A stretch of 64,000 nucleotides of DNA from Thiopontia sp964551545 (GTDB taxonomy: Bacteria; Pseudomonadota; Gammaproteobacteria; GCF-002020875). The position numbers and the translations under genes were made by a program. Below, in pieces: positions 1 through 7,973 of this stretch (position 1 is the stretch's first letter; every line of letters begins with the position of its first letter). The stretch covers positions 1 to 64,000 of the forward strand of contig CAZKCT010000005.1 of NCBI GenBank assembly GCA_964551545.1. Direction: 5' to 3'. The notes below the pieces were generated by a model. The model did not search any database, was not told the DNA's origin, and saw only the letters and a list, made by a program, of their open reading frames with translations.

Positions 1-64
1 ATTCCCTCATGATGCAGATTCCATCTTCCCAGGATGGAGAGACAAGCTGGGCGTACATAAGTAA
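1..64 (+). CDS. cbbM: Form II RubisCO large subunit, C-terminal end only
   Basis: Reading from base 2 gives 20 codons ending in a TAA at 62-64. The tail contains an FPGWRDKLGVHK segment, which matches the C-terminus I know for form II RubisCO (CbbM) of sulfur oxidisers. RubisCO fixes CO2 onto ribulose 1,5-bisphosphate in the Calvin cycle. The rest of the gene lies outside the window. The call is strengthened by the CbbQ/CbbO activase genes directly downstream. Only 20 residues are visible, so the form II assignment depends on that tail and on context. Confidence 0.8.
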   Translation, partial: FPHDADSIFPGWRDKLGVHK

Positions 65-80
65 GCCAGGCTTTTGGAAA

Positions 81-107
81 GAGACCCCCCTCGCGGGGTC
101 TCTTTTT
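81..107 (+). terminator. Rho-independent terminator after cbbM
   Basis: A perfect 8-bp stem (GAGACCCC at 81-88 with GGGGTCTC at 95-102) has a 6-nt loop and is followed by five T residues. It lies 17 bases after the cbbM stop and before cbbQ. It would uncouple abundant cbbM mRNA from the activase genes, giving them a lower dose by read-through, or marks a separate cbbQ promoter. Confidence 0.85.
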
Positions 108-225
108 CACCCAATAACCAACCTTTTTTATCAAGATAGACAGCCTTTTTAGACAAAGATAAGACTTACTTTTTGTAGTATCTTTCTCTGAACAGACTAA
201 CAACCCCAAAAGCGGAGTGATCAAG

Positions 226-1035
226 ATGAGCGACACCAATACTGAACAGTACATGATCAATGACGAGCCATACTACGAGGCACAAGGTGATGAGGTTGCT
301 CTCTATGAAGCGGCCTATAATTCTCGCCTTCCTGTTATGGTTAAAGGGCCCACTGGTTGTGGTAAATCCCGCTTTATTGAGCACATGGCGTGGAAGCTGA
401 AAAAACCATTGATTACCGTTGCCTGTAACGAGGACATGACCGCTTCTGATCTGGTGGGTCGCTACCTGCTGGATGCCAACGGCACCCGCTGGTTGGATGG
501 ACCACTCACTGTTGCTGCACGGATCGGGGCGATCTGCTACCTCGATGAAATTGTTGAGGCACGTCAGGACACCACCGTTGTGATTCACCCACTGACCGAC
601 CACCGTCGCACCCTGCCGCTCGACAAAAAGGGCGAACTGATCGACGCTCACCCCGATTTCCAGCTGGTGATCTCTTACAACCCTGGCTACCAAAGCCTGA
701 TGAAGGATCTCAAACAGTCCACCAAGCAGCGCTTCACTGGCCTCGACTTTGACTACCCATCGAAGCAACTGGAGACAGAAATTGTCGCCAAAGAGGGGAA
801 CATCGACAGTGATACTGCCGCCAAGCTGGTTGAGATCGCAGAAACTGCACGTAACCTCAAGGGACATGGCCTGGATGAGGGAATCTCCACTCGTCTGCTG
901 ACTTATGCCGCCAACCTGATGAATCAGGGCATCGAGACCAAGGCCGCCTGCCGTATGTCACTGGTCCGCCCGATTACAGATGACGCTGACATTCGCCAGA
1001 CTCTGGATCACTCCATTGATGCCATATTTGGGTAA
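226..1035 (+). CDS. cbbQ: RubisCO activase AAA+ ATPase CbbQ
   Basis: MoxR-class AAA+ ATPase of 269 residues that, as a hexamer with CbbO, remodels inhibited RubisCO. The Walker A motif GPTGCGKS is at residues 41-48 and the Walker B CYLDE at 104-108. The DLVGRYLLD and GLDEGISTR segments are typical of CbbQ. The ATG at 226 is preceded by GGAG with 8-nt spacing. An in-frame GTG at 217 would add three residues but has no better ribosome site. It follows cbbM and would normally be followed at once by cbbO, but here a foreign-looking ORF separates the two. Family identity is clear; activity on form II RubisCO is inferred from position. Confidence 0.95.
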   Translation: MSDTNTEQYMINDEPYYEAQGDEVALYEAAYNSRLPVMVKGPTGCGKSRFIEHMAWKLKKPLITVACNEDMTASDLVGRYLLDANGTRWLDGPLTVAARIGAICYLDEIVEARQDTTVVIHPLTDHRRTLPLDKKGELIDAHPDFQLVISYNPGYQSLMKDLKQSTKQRFTGLDFDYPSKQLETEIVAKEGNIDSDTAAKLVEIAETARNLKGHGLDEGISTRLLTYAANLMNQGIETKAACRMSLVRPITDDADIRQTLDHSIDAIFG

Positions 1036-1039
1036 CTTG

Positions 1040-1487
1040 TAACAGCAGTCTCACGCAAAGGCGCTAAGTTGAGCAACGAAAATGAAGTGGCCAAATCAGT
1101 CGTTGATGCAGCCTTTCATATTCACAGTTCTCTTGGGCCAGGATTATTAGAGTCTGTGTATGAGCGTGTACTTGCCTATGAGCTGAGAAAGAGAAAACAT
1201 ATTGTTGAAACCCAGGTTGCAATACCACTGATTTATGATGGACATACTATTGATGAAGCCTATCGTGCTGACATTATCGTTGATAATTCAATCATCATTG
1301 AGTTGAAATCCCTTGAAAATCTACAGCCCGTACATAGCAAACAACTATTAACCTACCTCAAACTTGCAGACAAAAAACTTGGGTTACTCATTAACTTTGG
1401 TGCACCACTCATCAAGCAGGGAATTGAGCGAGTGGCAAATGGCTTATAAAACTTTGCGTCTTTGCGCCTTTGCGTGAGAACGCTTTT
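1040..1487. mobile_element. GxxExxY-type element inserted between cbbQ and cbbO
   Basis: A perfect 16-bp inverted repeat (1049-1064 and 1464-1479) encloses one ORF and little else. The right end carries a stuttered CTTTGCG pattern at 1452-1479. Both ends recur between ccmB and ccmC: the 28 bases at 1452-1479 are identical to 8765-8792, and the left end 1040-1068 matches 8654-8682 with four mismatches. The element starts five bases after the cbbQ stop and ends just before cbbO. I infer a mobile or formerly mobile unit. No transposase is encoded. Confidence 0.7.
1069..1449 (+). CDS. GxxExxY family protein (PD-(D/E)XK nuclease-like)
   Basis: Protein of 126 residues with the signature G25-L-L-E28-S-V-Y31 and a restriction-nuclease-like core: D68 in RADIIVD followed by E78-x-K80 in IIIELKS. 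These residues fit the GxxExxY / PDDEXK_3 family, whose function is not established. The start is taken as TTG at 1069, immediately after the left inverted repeat. An ATG is not available upstream. Base composition is visibly more AT-rich than in cbbQ and cbbO. It interrupts the otherwise tightly paired activase genes, and the flanking inverted repeats suggest it arrived with them. Whether the nuclease-like core is active cannot be told. Confidence 0.85.
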   Translation: MSNENEVAKSVVDAAFHIHSSLGPGLLESVYERVLAYELRKRKHIVETQVAIPLIYDGHTIDEAYRADIIVDNSIIIELKSLENLQPVHSKQLLTYLKLADKKLGLLINFGAPLIKQGIERVANGL

Positions 1488-1501
1488 AAGTGGTAGACAA
1501 T

Positions 1502-3748
1502 ATGAACGAAGAAGAGCTACAAACATTTCGGGAGAAGCTGCGCTGCAACTTCCCCATCATTGATGAACACTTTGAAGATTTCATCAAGGATGCACTGCGC
1601 CACTTCTCGGATGAGGCGATTGAGACCTACTTGGAGGGTGCCTCCACTGTCTGCATGATTGGTCGCGGTGTTGAACCGGTTCTGATCTTTCTGGAAGAGA
1701 TGCCAGAGATGGCAGATCGCATTGGTGAGGCATTTATCCAGAAGACTGCCGATCAGGTCTGGATCATGTCACGCTCTCCCAATGGCAATGCTATTGTCCC
1801 CTTTCTCAACTGGTTGAATGAGGTGACCCGCTGCCTGCCTACTGCAGAGCAGATGGAGGAGTATTTTGACCTCATTAACCATATGGCGGAGGAGACTGCG
1901 GGATCAATTCACGGTCACCACACCACCTTCCCCAGCCCTGGGCTCCCCGAATTCCTGCAGAAGGCCCCTTATCTACTTCACCAAGTGAGTATCGATGGAC
2001 TCGCCAATTGGGTCGAGTATGGCATCAAGCACTACAACACTCACCCAGATCGCCAGAAAGAGTATTTCAGCCTGGAGACCGCTGACAGTAAGGCGATGCT
2101 GATGAAGGAGCGTAGCGGCACACTCTTTATCGAAAATGAGCGTGAGCTCGACTGCTACATGCGCGCGATGTGGAATGACCCGGAGCAGTTGGTCCCCTAT
2201 TCCCGTGGCTATAACCCCTACGAGAAACAACTTCCCTACTACACCGCAGATGGTATTCGTGTCCCCGATAGCTATGAGCCGCTCAACGGCATCAGTGGTA
2301 TGGATCGTTACCGTGCCCTGCTGGCTCATATGGCGGCCCATCGCGTCTGGACCGAGTCAATCATCGTTGACAATTTCAGTCCTTTCCAGCGCCACACCAT
2401 CATCATGCTGGAAGATTGCCGTATCGAGTATCTGTTGATACAGCGCTACCCTGGTTTGAGAAAGCTATTCATGACCCTCCACCCTGCACCGGTAGAGGGA
2501 AGCTGTGATCACGAAAACGAGTCCTGCATTCGCCATCGCACCACCATGCTCTCACGCGCTATTCTCGACCCCGATCACGGCTACCAGAATGAGACCATCA
2601 ATGAGTTTGTTAAGCGCTTCCACGAGATAATGGCATCGGGAGAGCACTCTACGCAGCAGATGGGAGTACTGGGCGCCCAGTTTGTCGCCAAGACCCGCCG
2701 TCAGGCAGACCAACTTCCGAATATGCGCTTCACCGATACCGAGGTGAGCTATCGCGATGATAACCGCCATATGTGGATCTACATCGAGGATGGCGATGAT
2801 GAAGAGCAGTTTGATGAGAAGCGCAAGCCACAAGGGGATGATGAGGTGGATGGCCTGCCACCACGCCACTACAAGGAGTGGGACTACCATACCAAGAGCT
2901 ACCGTCTCGATTGGGTCACACTCTACGAGGCGAAACACTCTGCCGGCAATGCCAGCAAGATTGATGAGCTACTAGAGAAACATCAGGGACTGGTCAAACG
3001 GATGAAACAGATCCTCGATCTGCTCAAGCCACAAAACTATGTCCGAATCCGCTATCAAGAAGAGGGGTCAGAGCTTGATCTTGATGTTGCCATCCGTTCA
3101 CTGATCGATTTCAAGAGTGGCGCCCAACCCGATCCACGCATCAACATGGACCACCGTAATGACGGCCGCGACATCGCCGTGATGTTGCTGATTGATCTCT
3201 CTGAATCCCTGAATGAGAAAGTAGCCGGATCGAACCAGACCATCCTGGAGTTGTGCCAGGAGGCAACCTCTCTACTGGGCTGGACTATTGAACAGTTGGG
3301 CGACAAGTTTGCCATTGCAGGCTTCCACTCCAATTCCAGGCACGACGTACGCTATCACCACATCAAAGGCTTTAGTGAGCACTGGGATGATGATGTCAAA
3401 GCGCGCCTGGCTGATATCAAGGCCGGATTCTCCACCCGTATGGGTGGCGCCATTCGCCACGCCTCGCACTATCTGGAGGGGCAGAAGGCGGACAAGAAGC
3501 TACTGCTGATCCTCACCGACGGTGAACCCTCTGACGTGGATGTGGAAGATGATCAACTATTGATTCACGACACCCGCAAGGCAGTACAGGAATTGGATGA
3601 ATCAGGAATCTACCCCTACTGCATCTCTCTGGATCCCAATGCGGATGAGTACGTGCGCGACATCTTCGACAACCAGTTTGTAGTGATTGATAACGTGGAG
3701 CGCCTGCCGGAAAAGATGCCCGCGCTGTTTGCCTCACTGACCAAATAA
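1502..3748 (+). CDS. cbbO: RubisCO activase adaptor CbbO (VWA domain)
   Basis: Large cytoplasmic protein of about 748 residues. The N-terminal two thirds match the CbbO/NorD-like helical region. The C-terminal von Willebrand A domain shows a MIDAS motif D565-x-S-x-S (DLSES) and the later LTDGEPSD. CbbO docks on RubisCO and couples it to the CbbQ ATPase ring. ATG 1502 is chosen because MNEEEL resembles family N-termini. GTG 1490 in the same frame is possible, and neither has a strong Shine-Dalgarno sequence. The inserted element ends at about 1487, so it may have replaced the original ribosome binding region. Confidence 0.93.
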   Translation: MNEEELQTFREKLRCNFPIIDEHFEDFIKDALRHFSDEAIETYLEGASTVCMIGRGVEPVLIFLEEMPEMADRIGEAFIQKTADQVWIMSRSPNGNAIVPFLNWLNEVTRCLPTAEQMEEYFDLINHMAEETAGSIHGHHTTFPSPGLPEFLQKAPYLLHQVSIDGLANWVEYGIKHYNTHPDRQKEYFSLETADSKAMLMKERSGTLFIENERELDCYMRAMWNDPEQLVPYSRGYNPYEKQLPYYTADGIRVPDSYEPLNGISGMDRYRALLAHMAAHRVWTESIIVDNFSPFQRHTIIMLEDCRIEYLLIQRYPGLRKLFMTLHPAPVEGSCDHENESCIRHRTTMLSRAILDPDHGYQNETINEFVKRFHEIMASGEHSTQQMGVLGAQFVAKTRRQADQLPNMRFTDTEVSYRDDNRHMWIYIEDGDDEEQFDEKRKPQGDDEVDGLPPRHYKEWDYHTKSYRLDWVTLYEAKHSAGNASKIDELLEKHQGLVKRMKQILDLLKPQNYVRIRYQEEGSELDLDVAIRSLIDFKSGAQPDPRINMDHRNDGRDIAVMLLIDLSESLNEKVAGSNQTILELCQEATSLLGWTIEQLGDKFAIAGFHSNSRHDVRYHHIKGFSEHWDDDVKARLADIKAGFSTRMGGAIRHASHYLEGQKADKKLLLILTDGEPSDVDVEDDQLLIHDTRKAVQELDESGIYPYCISLDPNADEYVRDIFDNQFVVIDNVERLPEKMPALFASLTK

Positions 3749-3766
3749 CCTGCAGCCACAGGGGTT

Positions 3767-3775
3767 TGGTACAAT
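3767..3775 (+). promoter_or_regulatory. Candidate extended -10 promoter for purC
   Basis: TGGTACAAT matches an extended -10 element (TGnTATAAT) 28 bases before the purC ATG. No convincing -35 box is seen 17 bases upstream. It lies in the only gap between cbbO and purC, so a separate purC-bioD promoter here is reasonable. Confidence 0.35.
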
Positions 3776-3802
3776 CTGCTGCTTTCATCCCCTGAAGCAC
3801 AG

Positions 3803-4696
3803 ATGAGTGACATGAGTACTGTTTTTGAGACCCAGATCCGCTCCCTTCCCTTGATCCACAAGGGGAAGGTTCGTGACATCTACAAGATTGATGAACAACA
3901 TATGCTAATCGTCACCACCGACCGCCTCTCCGCTTTTGATGTGGTACTCCCCACGCCGATTAGCGGTAAGGGGGCCGTGCTCACAGCGGTTGCCAACTTC
4001 TGGTTTAACCGCACACGCAACATCATCCCCAATCACCTGGCAGAGATGACCTTGGAAGAGGCACTACCCGACCCGGCAGAACGTGCTCCCATTCAGGAAC
4101 ACGCCATTGTGGTGCGCCGTCTCAAGGCGCTACCGGTCGAGGCCATTGTGCGTGGTTACATCATCGGCTCTGGCTGGAAAGATTATCAACGCAGCGGTGC
4201 AATCTGTGGCATTGAGCTTCCTGAGGGGCTACAGCAGGCGGATCAGCTCCCTGAGCCACTCTATACGCCGTCCACCAAAGCAGATGTCGGTGACCATGAC
4301 GAGAATGTCGACTTTGACCATACTGTTCAGCTATTGGGACGAGAGCTGGCGGAGCAGGTTCGCGATGTCAGTCTGCGACTCTACAAAGAGGCGGCTGCCT
4401 ATGCACTGGAGCGAGGCATCATTATCGCCGACACCAAGTTTGAATTTGGTCAGGATAGCGAGGGTAATCTGGTGCTGATTGATGAGGCACTGACCCCAGA
4501 CTCTTCCCGCTTCTGGCCTGCCGACCAGTATCAACCAGGCATCAGCCCACCCAGCTTTGACAAGCAGTATGTACGTGACTATCTGGAAACGCTGGATTGG
4601 GACAAGGCCCCACCAGGACCGGACCTTCCGCAAGAGGTTGTTGAAAATACCGTTGCTAAATATCGCGAGGCGATGGAGCGACTAACAGAGGAATAA
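3803..4696 (+). CDS. purC: Phosphoribosylaminoimidazole-succinocarboxamide synthase
   Basis: SAICAR synthetase joins aspartate to CAIR in step 8 of purine synthesis, using ATP. The 297-residue length and the N-terminal HKGKVRDIY segment identify the longer class of PurC, similar in length to yeast Ade1, rather than the roughly 237-residue E. coli type. DRLSAFDVVLPTPI, RGYIIGSGWKDYQ and SKADVGDHDENV are family motifs. The first ATG at 3803 is used; a second ATG three codons later is equally close. bioD begins four bases after its stop, so the two are probably co-transcribed. Confidence 0.95.
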   Translation: MSDMSTVFETQIRSLPLIHKGKVRDIYKIDEQHMLIVTTDRLSAFDVVLPTPISGKGAVLTAVANFWFNRTRNIIPNHLAEMTLEEALPDPAERAPIQEHAIVVRRLKALPVEAIVRGYIIGSGWKDYQRSGAICGIELPEGLQQADQLPEPLYTPSTKADVGDHDENVDFDHTVQLLGRELAEQVRDVSLRLYKEAAAYALERGIIIADTKFEFGQDSEGNLVLIDEALTPDSSRFWPADQYQPGISPPSFDKQYVRDYLETLDWDKAPPGPDLPQEVVENTVAKYREAMERLTEE

Positions 4697-4699
4697 AAT

Positions 4700-5422
4700 A
4701 TGACTCAGGGGCTCTTTGTAACCGGTACCGATACCGGTGTTGGAAAAACCGAAGTCAGTGCAGCACTGGCGGCCCTCTTTGCTCGTAAAGGAGTTCCCGT
4801 ACACCCCCGTAAACCGGTAGAGTCTGGCTGCCTGACCGACCACCAAGGAGAGTCGCTCTTCCCACAGGATGGCTATACGTTACAACAGGCTAGCCAGACG
4901 ATAGACGCGCTCTCCACCATTACACCACACCGTTTTGAGGCCGTTCTCTCTCCAGAGCGGGCTGCTGCCATCGCCAATCAGCCACTGACATTGGATATGG
5001 TGCAGCAGGGGTGCGACCTTCCAGCGACTGCAGATGAGCATGCACTGCTGCTGGTTGAAGGGGCTGGCGGCTTCTACTCTCCGATTGCAGAACAGAAGCT
5101 GAATGCCCACCTCGCTGCAGCGTTGGGGCTACCTGTTGTTCTGGTTGCAGAAGACCGACTAGGCAGCGTCAATCAGGTACTGCTGACCCATCACGCTATC
5201 CGCTCAGAGGGGCTACCCGTTGCCTTTGTGGTACTCAACCACCACCAACAGACACTGGAAACGGCAGAAGATCCCATGCACAACCATGACGCCATCACCT
5301 CTCGGATCAAGGAGCCCGTTCTCTCCATCTCCACACAGCCTACAGAGGAGCCATGGCGAGAGATTTCAGATGAACTCGCCACCCACTGGCCGCTGATCCA
5401 GCAAGCGATCACGCCAACATAA
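4700..5422 (+). CDS. bioD: Dethiobiotin synthetase
   Basis: BioD closes the ureido ring of dethiobiotin from diaminopelargonate, CO2 and ATP, the penultimate step of biotin synthesis. The P-loop GTDTGVGKT is at residues 9-17 and the KPVESG segment with the catalytic lysine at 38. The length of 240 residues is normal. It lies four bases downstream of purC and converges with mtnP, whose stop is six bases away. No other bio genes are in the window. Confidence 0.95.
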   Translation: MTQGLFVTGTDTGVGKTEVSAALAALFARKGVPVHPRKPVESGCLTDHQGESLFPQDGYTLQQASQTIDALSTITPHRFEAVLSPERAAAIANQPLTLDMVQQGCDLPATADEHALLLVEGAGGFYSPIAEQKLNAHLAAALGLPVVLVAEDRLGSVNQVLLTHHAIRSEGLPVAFVVLNHHQQTLETAEDPMHNHDAITSRIKEPVLSISTQPTEEPWREISDELATHWPLIQQAITPT

Positions 5423-5428
5423 ACGACC

Positions 5429-6151
5429 TTATAAATGGTCGAGAATAGACCGAATCTGCGCCATGCCAGATTCCAGGTTTTGGTGAATCTCCTCCATGGT
5501 GATCTCTTGGTCGCTCTTACCAGCCGCCCAGTTGGCCGAAACCGCACAGCAGCCATAACAGAGCCCCAGTTCACGCGCTAATGCCGCCTCTGGCATTCCA
5601 GTCATCCCCACCAGATCACACCCATCCTGCTCCATTCGGCGGATCTCTGCCGCACTCTCTAGTCGGGGCCCCTGCGTGGCACCATAGGTTCCACCATCAA
5701 TCGCTTCGACCCCTGAAGATTTTGCAGCCTGCAATAATCGACCTCGCAGATCACTACAGTAAGGCCAACTGAAATCAATATGCTCAACCTCAGGCCCATC
5801 AAAAAAGGTGTGTTCTCGCCCCCAGGTGTAGTCGATAATCTGGTCTGGAATAGCAACCTGCCCTGGCAACATTGCCTCCGTAATTCCGCCGACTGCTGCC
5901 ACTGCAACCACCCCCTCTACTGCCATCTGTTTCAACACCCATAGATTGGCGCGATAGTTCACCTGGTGCGGGGGAATGGAGTGGTCCTCCCCGTGGCGGG
6001 AGAGAAAGAATAGTGTTCGCCCCTGCAGTTCCAACTCAATCAGTTCAGATGAGGGGGCACCATAGGGCGTATCCATGGAGTGACGCTGTACCAACACCCC
6101 GCCCTCCATCTGCTCCAGGCCGGTTCCACCAATCACTGCAAGACGTTCCAT
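5429..6151 (-). CDS. mtnP: S-methyl-5'-thioinosine phosphorylase
   Basis: Purine nucleoside phosphorylase of the MTAP family, 240 residues. GGTGL at 8-12 and the phosphate-site SRHGEDH segment are visible. In gammaproteobacteria, proteins of this size and type phosphorolyse methylthioinosine formed after deamination of methylthioadenosine, recycling the polyamine by-product. Use of methylthioadenosine itself cannot be excluded from sequence alone. It is transcribed alone, divergent from the Sel1 gene and convergent with bioD. Confidence 0.85.
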   Translation of the reverse strand: MERLAVIGGTGLEQMEGGVLVQRHSMDTPYGAPSSELIELELQGRTLFFLSRHGEDHSIPPHQVNYRANLWVLKQMAVEGVVAVAAVGGITEAMLPGQVAIPDQIIDYTWGREHTFFDGPEVEHIDFSWPYCSDLRGRLLQAAKSSGVEAIDGGTYGATQGPRLESAAEIRRMEQDGCDLVGMTGMPEAALARELGLCYGCCAVSANWAAGKSDQEITMEEIHQNLESGMAQIRSILDHL

Positions 6152-6211
6152 TCAAGGCTCCTCAATTGATCTTTTGCGTCGGAAGGAAGAGTACAGCCCC
6201 CTTCCAAACTT

Positions 6212-6220
6212 TGCTATATT
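6212..6220 (+). promoter_or_regulatory. Candidate extended -10 promoter for the Sel1 gene
   Basis: TGCTATATT fits the extended -10 consensus closely and lies 40 bases before ATG 6260, in the divergent gap with mtnP. No clear -35 box is present. Confidence 0.4.
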
Positions 6221-6259
6221 GGATTGATTATTTACAAGCAGGATCAAGATTCAATCACC

Positions 6260-6712
6260 ATGTCACAAAATCAAAGTTTCCAACTGGCCGATGGACTGGC
6301 CGCCTTTGAAACCAAGAATTTCTCCCTCGCCATGCAGCACCTTACCCCGCTGGCTGACCAGGGTGACCCCGAGGCACTATTCCGGGTTGCCATCATTTAC
6401 CAGAACGGATTGGTCTGGAGCCCTGATGAGGAGAAGGCCTACCAGATGATGCGTGCTGCTGCTGAGAAGGGGCACGCTTTCGCCCAGCATAGCCTCGGTT
6501 TTATGTACTACCAAGGGGAGTGCGCCGAACGCAATATCGATCTTGCTCTGGAGTGGTTTGGCAAGGCCGCCGATCAAGGGCTTTCTGGTTCAATGGTCAC
6601 CTTGGGCATGATCTATGATGCTGGTGATGGGGTCGAACAAGATGGCGAAAAGGCACAGACATGGTATCAACGTGCCGAGGCACAACAAAAATTGGATGAG
6701 GAGACTGAATAG
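6260..6712 (+). CDS. Sel1-repeat (tetratricopeptide-like) protein
   Basis: Protein of 150 residues made of about three Sel1-like repeats, seen as DPEALFRVAIIYQNG, HAFAQHSLGFMYYQGE and SGSMVTLGMIYDAGDG, each with the A-x-x-x-L-G-x-x-Y spacing. Such solenoids mediate protein contacts. No signal peptide is seen, so it is probably cytoplasmic. ATG 6260 is preferred over TTG 6224 because the extra residues do not resemble a domain. The next gene starts two bases after its stop, and the pair precedes the ccm operon. The partner is unknown. Confidence 0.8.
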   Translation: MSQNQSFQLADGLAAFETKNFSLAMQHLTPLADQGDPEALFRVAIIYQNGLVWSPDEEKAYQMMRAAAEKGHAFAQHSLGFMYYQGECAERNIDLALEWFGKAADQGLSGSMVTLGMIYDAGDGVEQDGEKAQTWYQRAEAQQKLDEETE

Positions 6713-6714
6713 TC

Positions 6715-7179
6715 ATGAGCGAACCAGCCAACGAATCGGTAGAGACCATCGAACCACCACAAAGTGAACGCACCTCACTACCGGTACCGACCCAGCCTAC
6801 CCCCCGCTTTCAGACCCCTCTGGCAGTTCGTCTGTTTCTGGTAGCCGCCCTATTCTTTCTCTTCAAGCTCACCTACGATGCAGCAGAACTAAGCCAGTCA
6901 AATCAGCAGGCCATTGCTCAGCTCAGTAAGCAAATCGATGCCCTCTCCAACTCCATTAACGAGAGCAATCGTGGGATTGAGCGACTGAACGGCGGATTCT
7001 CTGACATCGTCAAAGGGGTCGGACGAATGGGCTCTGAGGTCAATAAGTCCTCACGTAATATGCAGATGATCCAGAATGACCTGCACGAGGAAATCTCTTC
7101 CGTACAGAAAAAAGTTGCAGAGGTCTCAGACCGCGTCAATACCATCCAGCAGGACCTTCGAAACCCATTCCGCAGATAG
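6715..7179 (+). CDS. Single-pass membrane protein with coiled coil
   Basis: Protein of 154 residues of unknown function. A proline-rich N-terminal tail of about 40 residues precedes one hydrophobic helix (LAVRLFLVAALFFLFKL), followed by a long polar helical region with heptad-like spacing, as in QQAIAQLSKQIDALSNSINES. The topology suggests an inner-membrane anchor with a coiled coil. It resembles the helical signalling stalks seen in sensors but has no recognisable effector. Translational coupling to the Sel1 gene is likely because the ATG lies two bases after its stop. Confidence 0.7.
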   Translation: MSEPANESVETIEPPQSERTSLPVPTQPTPRFQTPLAVRLFLVAALFFLFKLTYDAAELSQSNQQAIAQLSKQIDALSNSINESNRGIERLNGGFSDIVKGVGRMGSEVNKSSRNMQMIQNDLHEEISSVQKKVAEVSDRVNTIQQDLRNPFRR

Positions 7180-7282
7180 TAATATGGTCGGCCACAGCTA
7201 CTCTATTTGGCCGCTCACTGTGCTAGAATCGCGAAGCAATTAGAGACCCTCAATAGGGGCGGTGACCTTCAGCAAGAAGGAT

Positions 7283-7344
7283 CAGGAGGAGTAATCATCA
7301 TGGGACGGAGACCTTGGAACAATCAAGCAGCGAGCACGCGATAG
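7283..7344 (+). promoter_or_regulatory. Strong ribosome site and 14-codon ORF overlapping the ccmA start
   Basis: The strongest Shine-Dalgarno sequence nearby, AGGAGG at 7284-7289, is correctly spaced for ATG 7300. That frame encodes only 14 codons (MGRRPWNNQAASTR) and stops at 7342-7344, inside ccmA and out of its frame. It may be a leader peptide coupled to ccmA translation, or a one-base indel may have displaced the original ccmA start. Confidence 0.5.
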
Positions 7345-7973
7345 AGCACGGTCTCTCAATCGTGGATCTGGAGTGTGTCCGGGGTGACCGAGTACTCTTC
7401 AACCACCTCACTCTGCAGATTCCAGCCGGGAAAATCCTCCAAATCGAGGGGCGCAATGGCTGTGGAAAAACCAGCCTGTTGCGCCTGCTCTGCGGCATCA
7501 TGATGCCGAGCGAAGGGGCTATTCTCTGGAATGGCGCCGACATCTCCAAAGAGCGCTCCGACTACTATGCAGAGTCGGCTTACCTTGGCCACCATAACGG
7601 CATCAAGGGCGAGCTGACTGCACTGGAGAATCTCCACTTCGCTCAAGCCCTCTCCACGCCAAAAAGTGACAGTGATCTCTATCAGATTCTTGCCCGCCTC
7701 TCCCTGCGCGGGTATGAAGACATACCATGCCGCCACCTCTCTGCCGGACAGAATCGCCGCGTTGCACTGGCCCGACTGCTCGCCACCGATGCCACCGTAT
7801 GGATTCTTGACGAGCCATTCACCGCACTTGACCGTAAAGGCATTGCAGAGATCGAGAAAATTTTCGAGGAGCACGTGGCCGATGGCGGCATCATTGTCCT
7901 GACCACTCACCATCCGCTCAAGATGGAGGATCAGTACTACCGCTCTCTCAACCTAGAGGAGGTCGCTGCATGA
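7314..7973 (+). CDS. ccmA: Heme exporter ATP-binding protein CcmA
   Basis: ABC ATPase of 219 residues that, with CcmB, releases holo-CcmE in System I cytochrome c maturation. Walker A GRNGCGKT is at 46-53, the signature LSAGQNRRVALARLL follows, and Walker B is WILDEP. The only early in-frame start is TTG 7314 with a weak, close GGAG; the strong AGGAGG site upstream serves another frame. The core begins near residue 14, so a short N-terminal uncertainty does not affect the domain. Its stop overlaps the ccmB ATG (ATGA). Confidence 0.92.
   Translation: MEQSSSEHAIEHGLSIVDLECVRGDRVLFNHLTLQIPAGKILQIEGRNGCGKTSLLRLLCGIMMPSEGAILWNGADISKERSDYYAESAYLGHHNGIKGELTALENLHFAQALSTPKSDSDLYQILARLSLRGYEDIPCRHLSAGQNRRVALARLLATDATVWILDEPFTALDRKGIAEIEKIFEEHVADGGIIVLTTHHPLKMEDQYYRSLNLEEVAA

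Noticed and set aside
166..867. Long open frame on the minus strand opposite cbbQ
   Set aside because: It is antisense to a clearly coding gene with conserved motifs and its translation has no recognisable domain.
7356..7913. 185-codon open frame on the minus strand opposite ccmA
   Set aside because: Antisense to the ABC ATPase; composition mirrors the codon bias of ccmA and no domain is visible.
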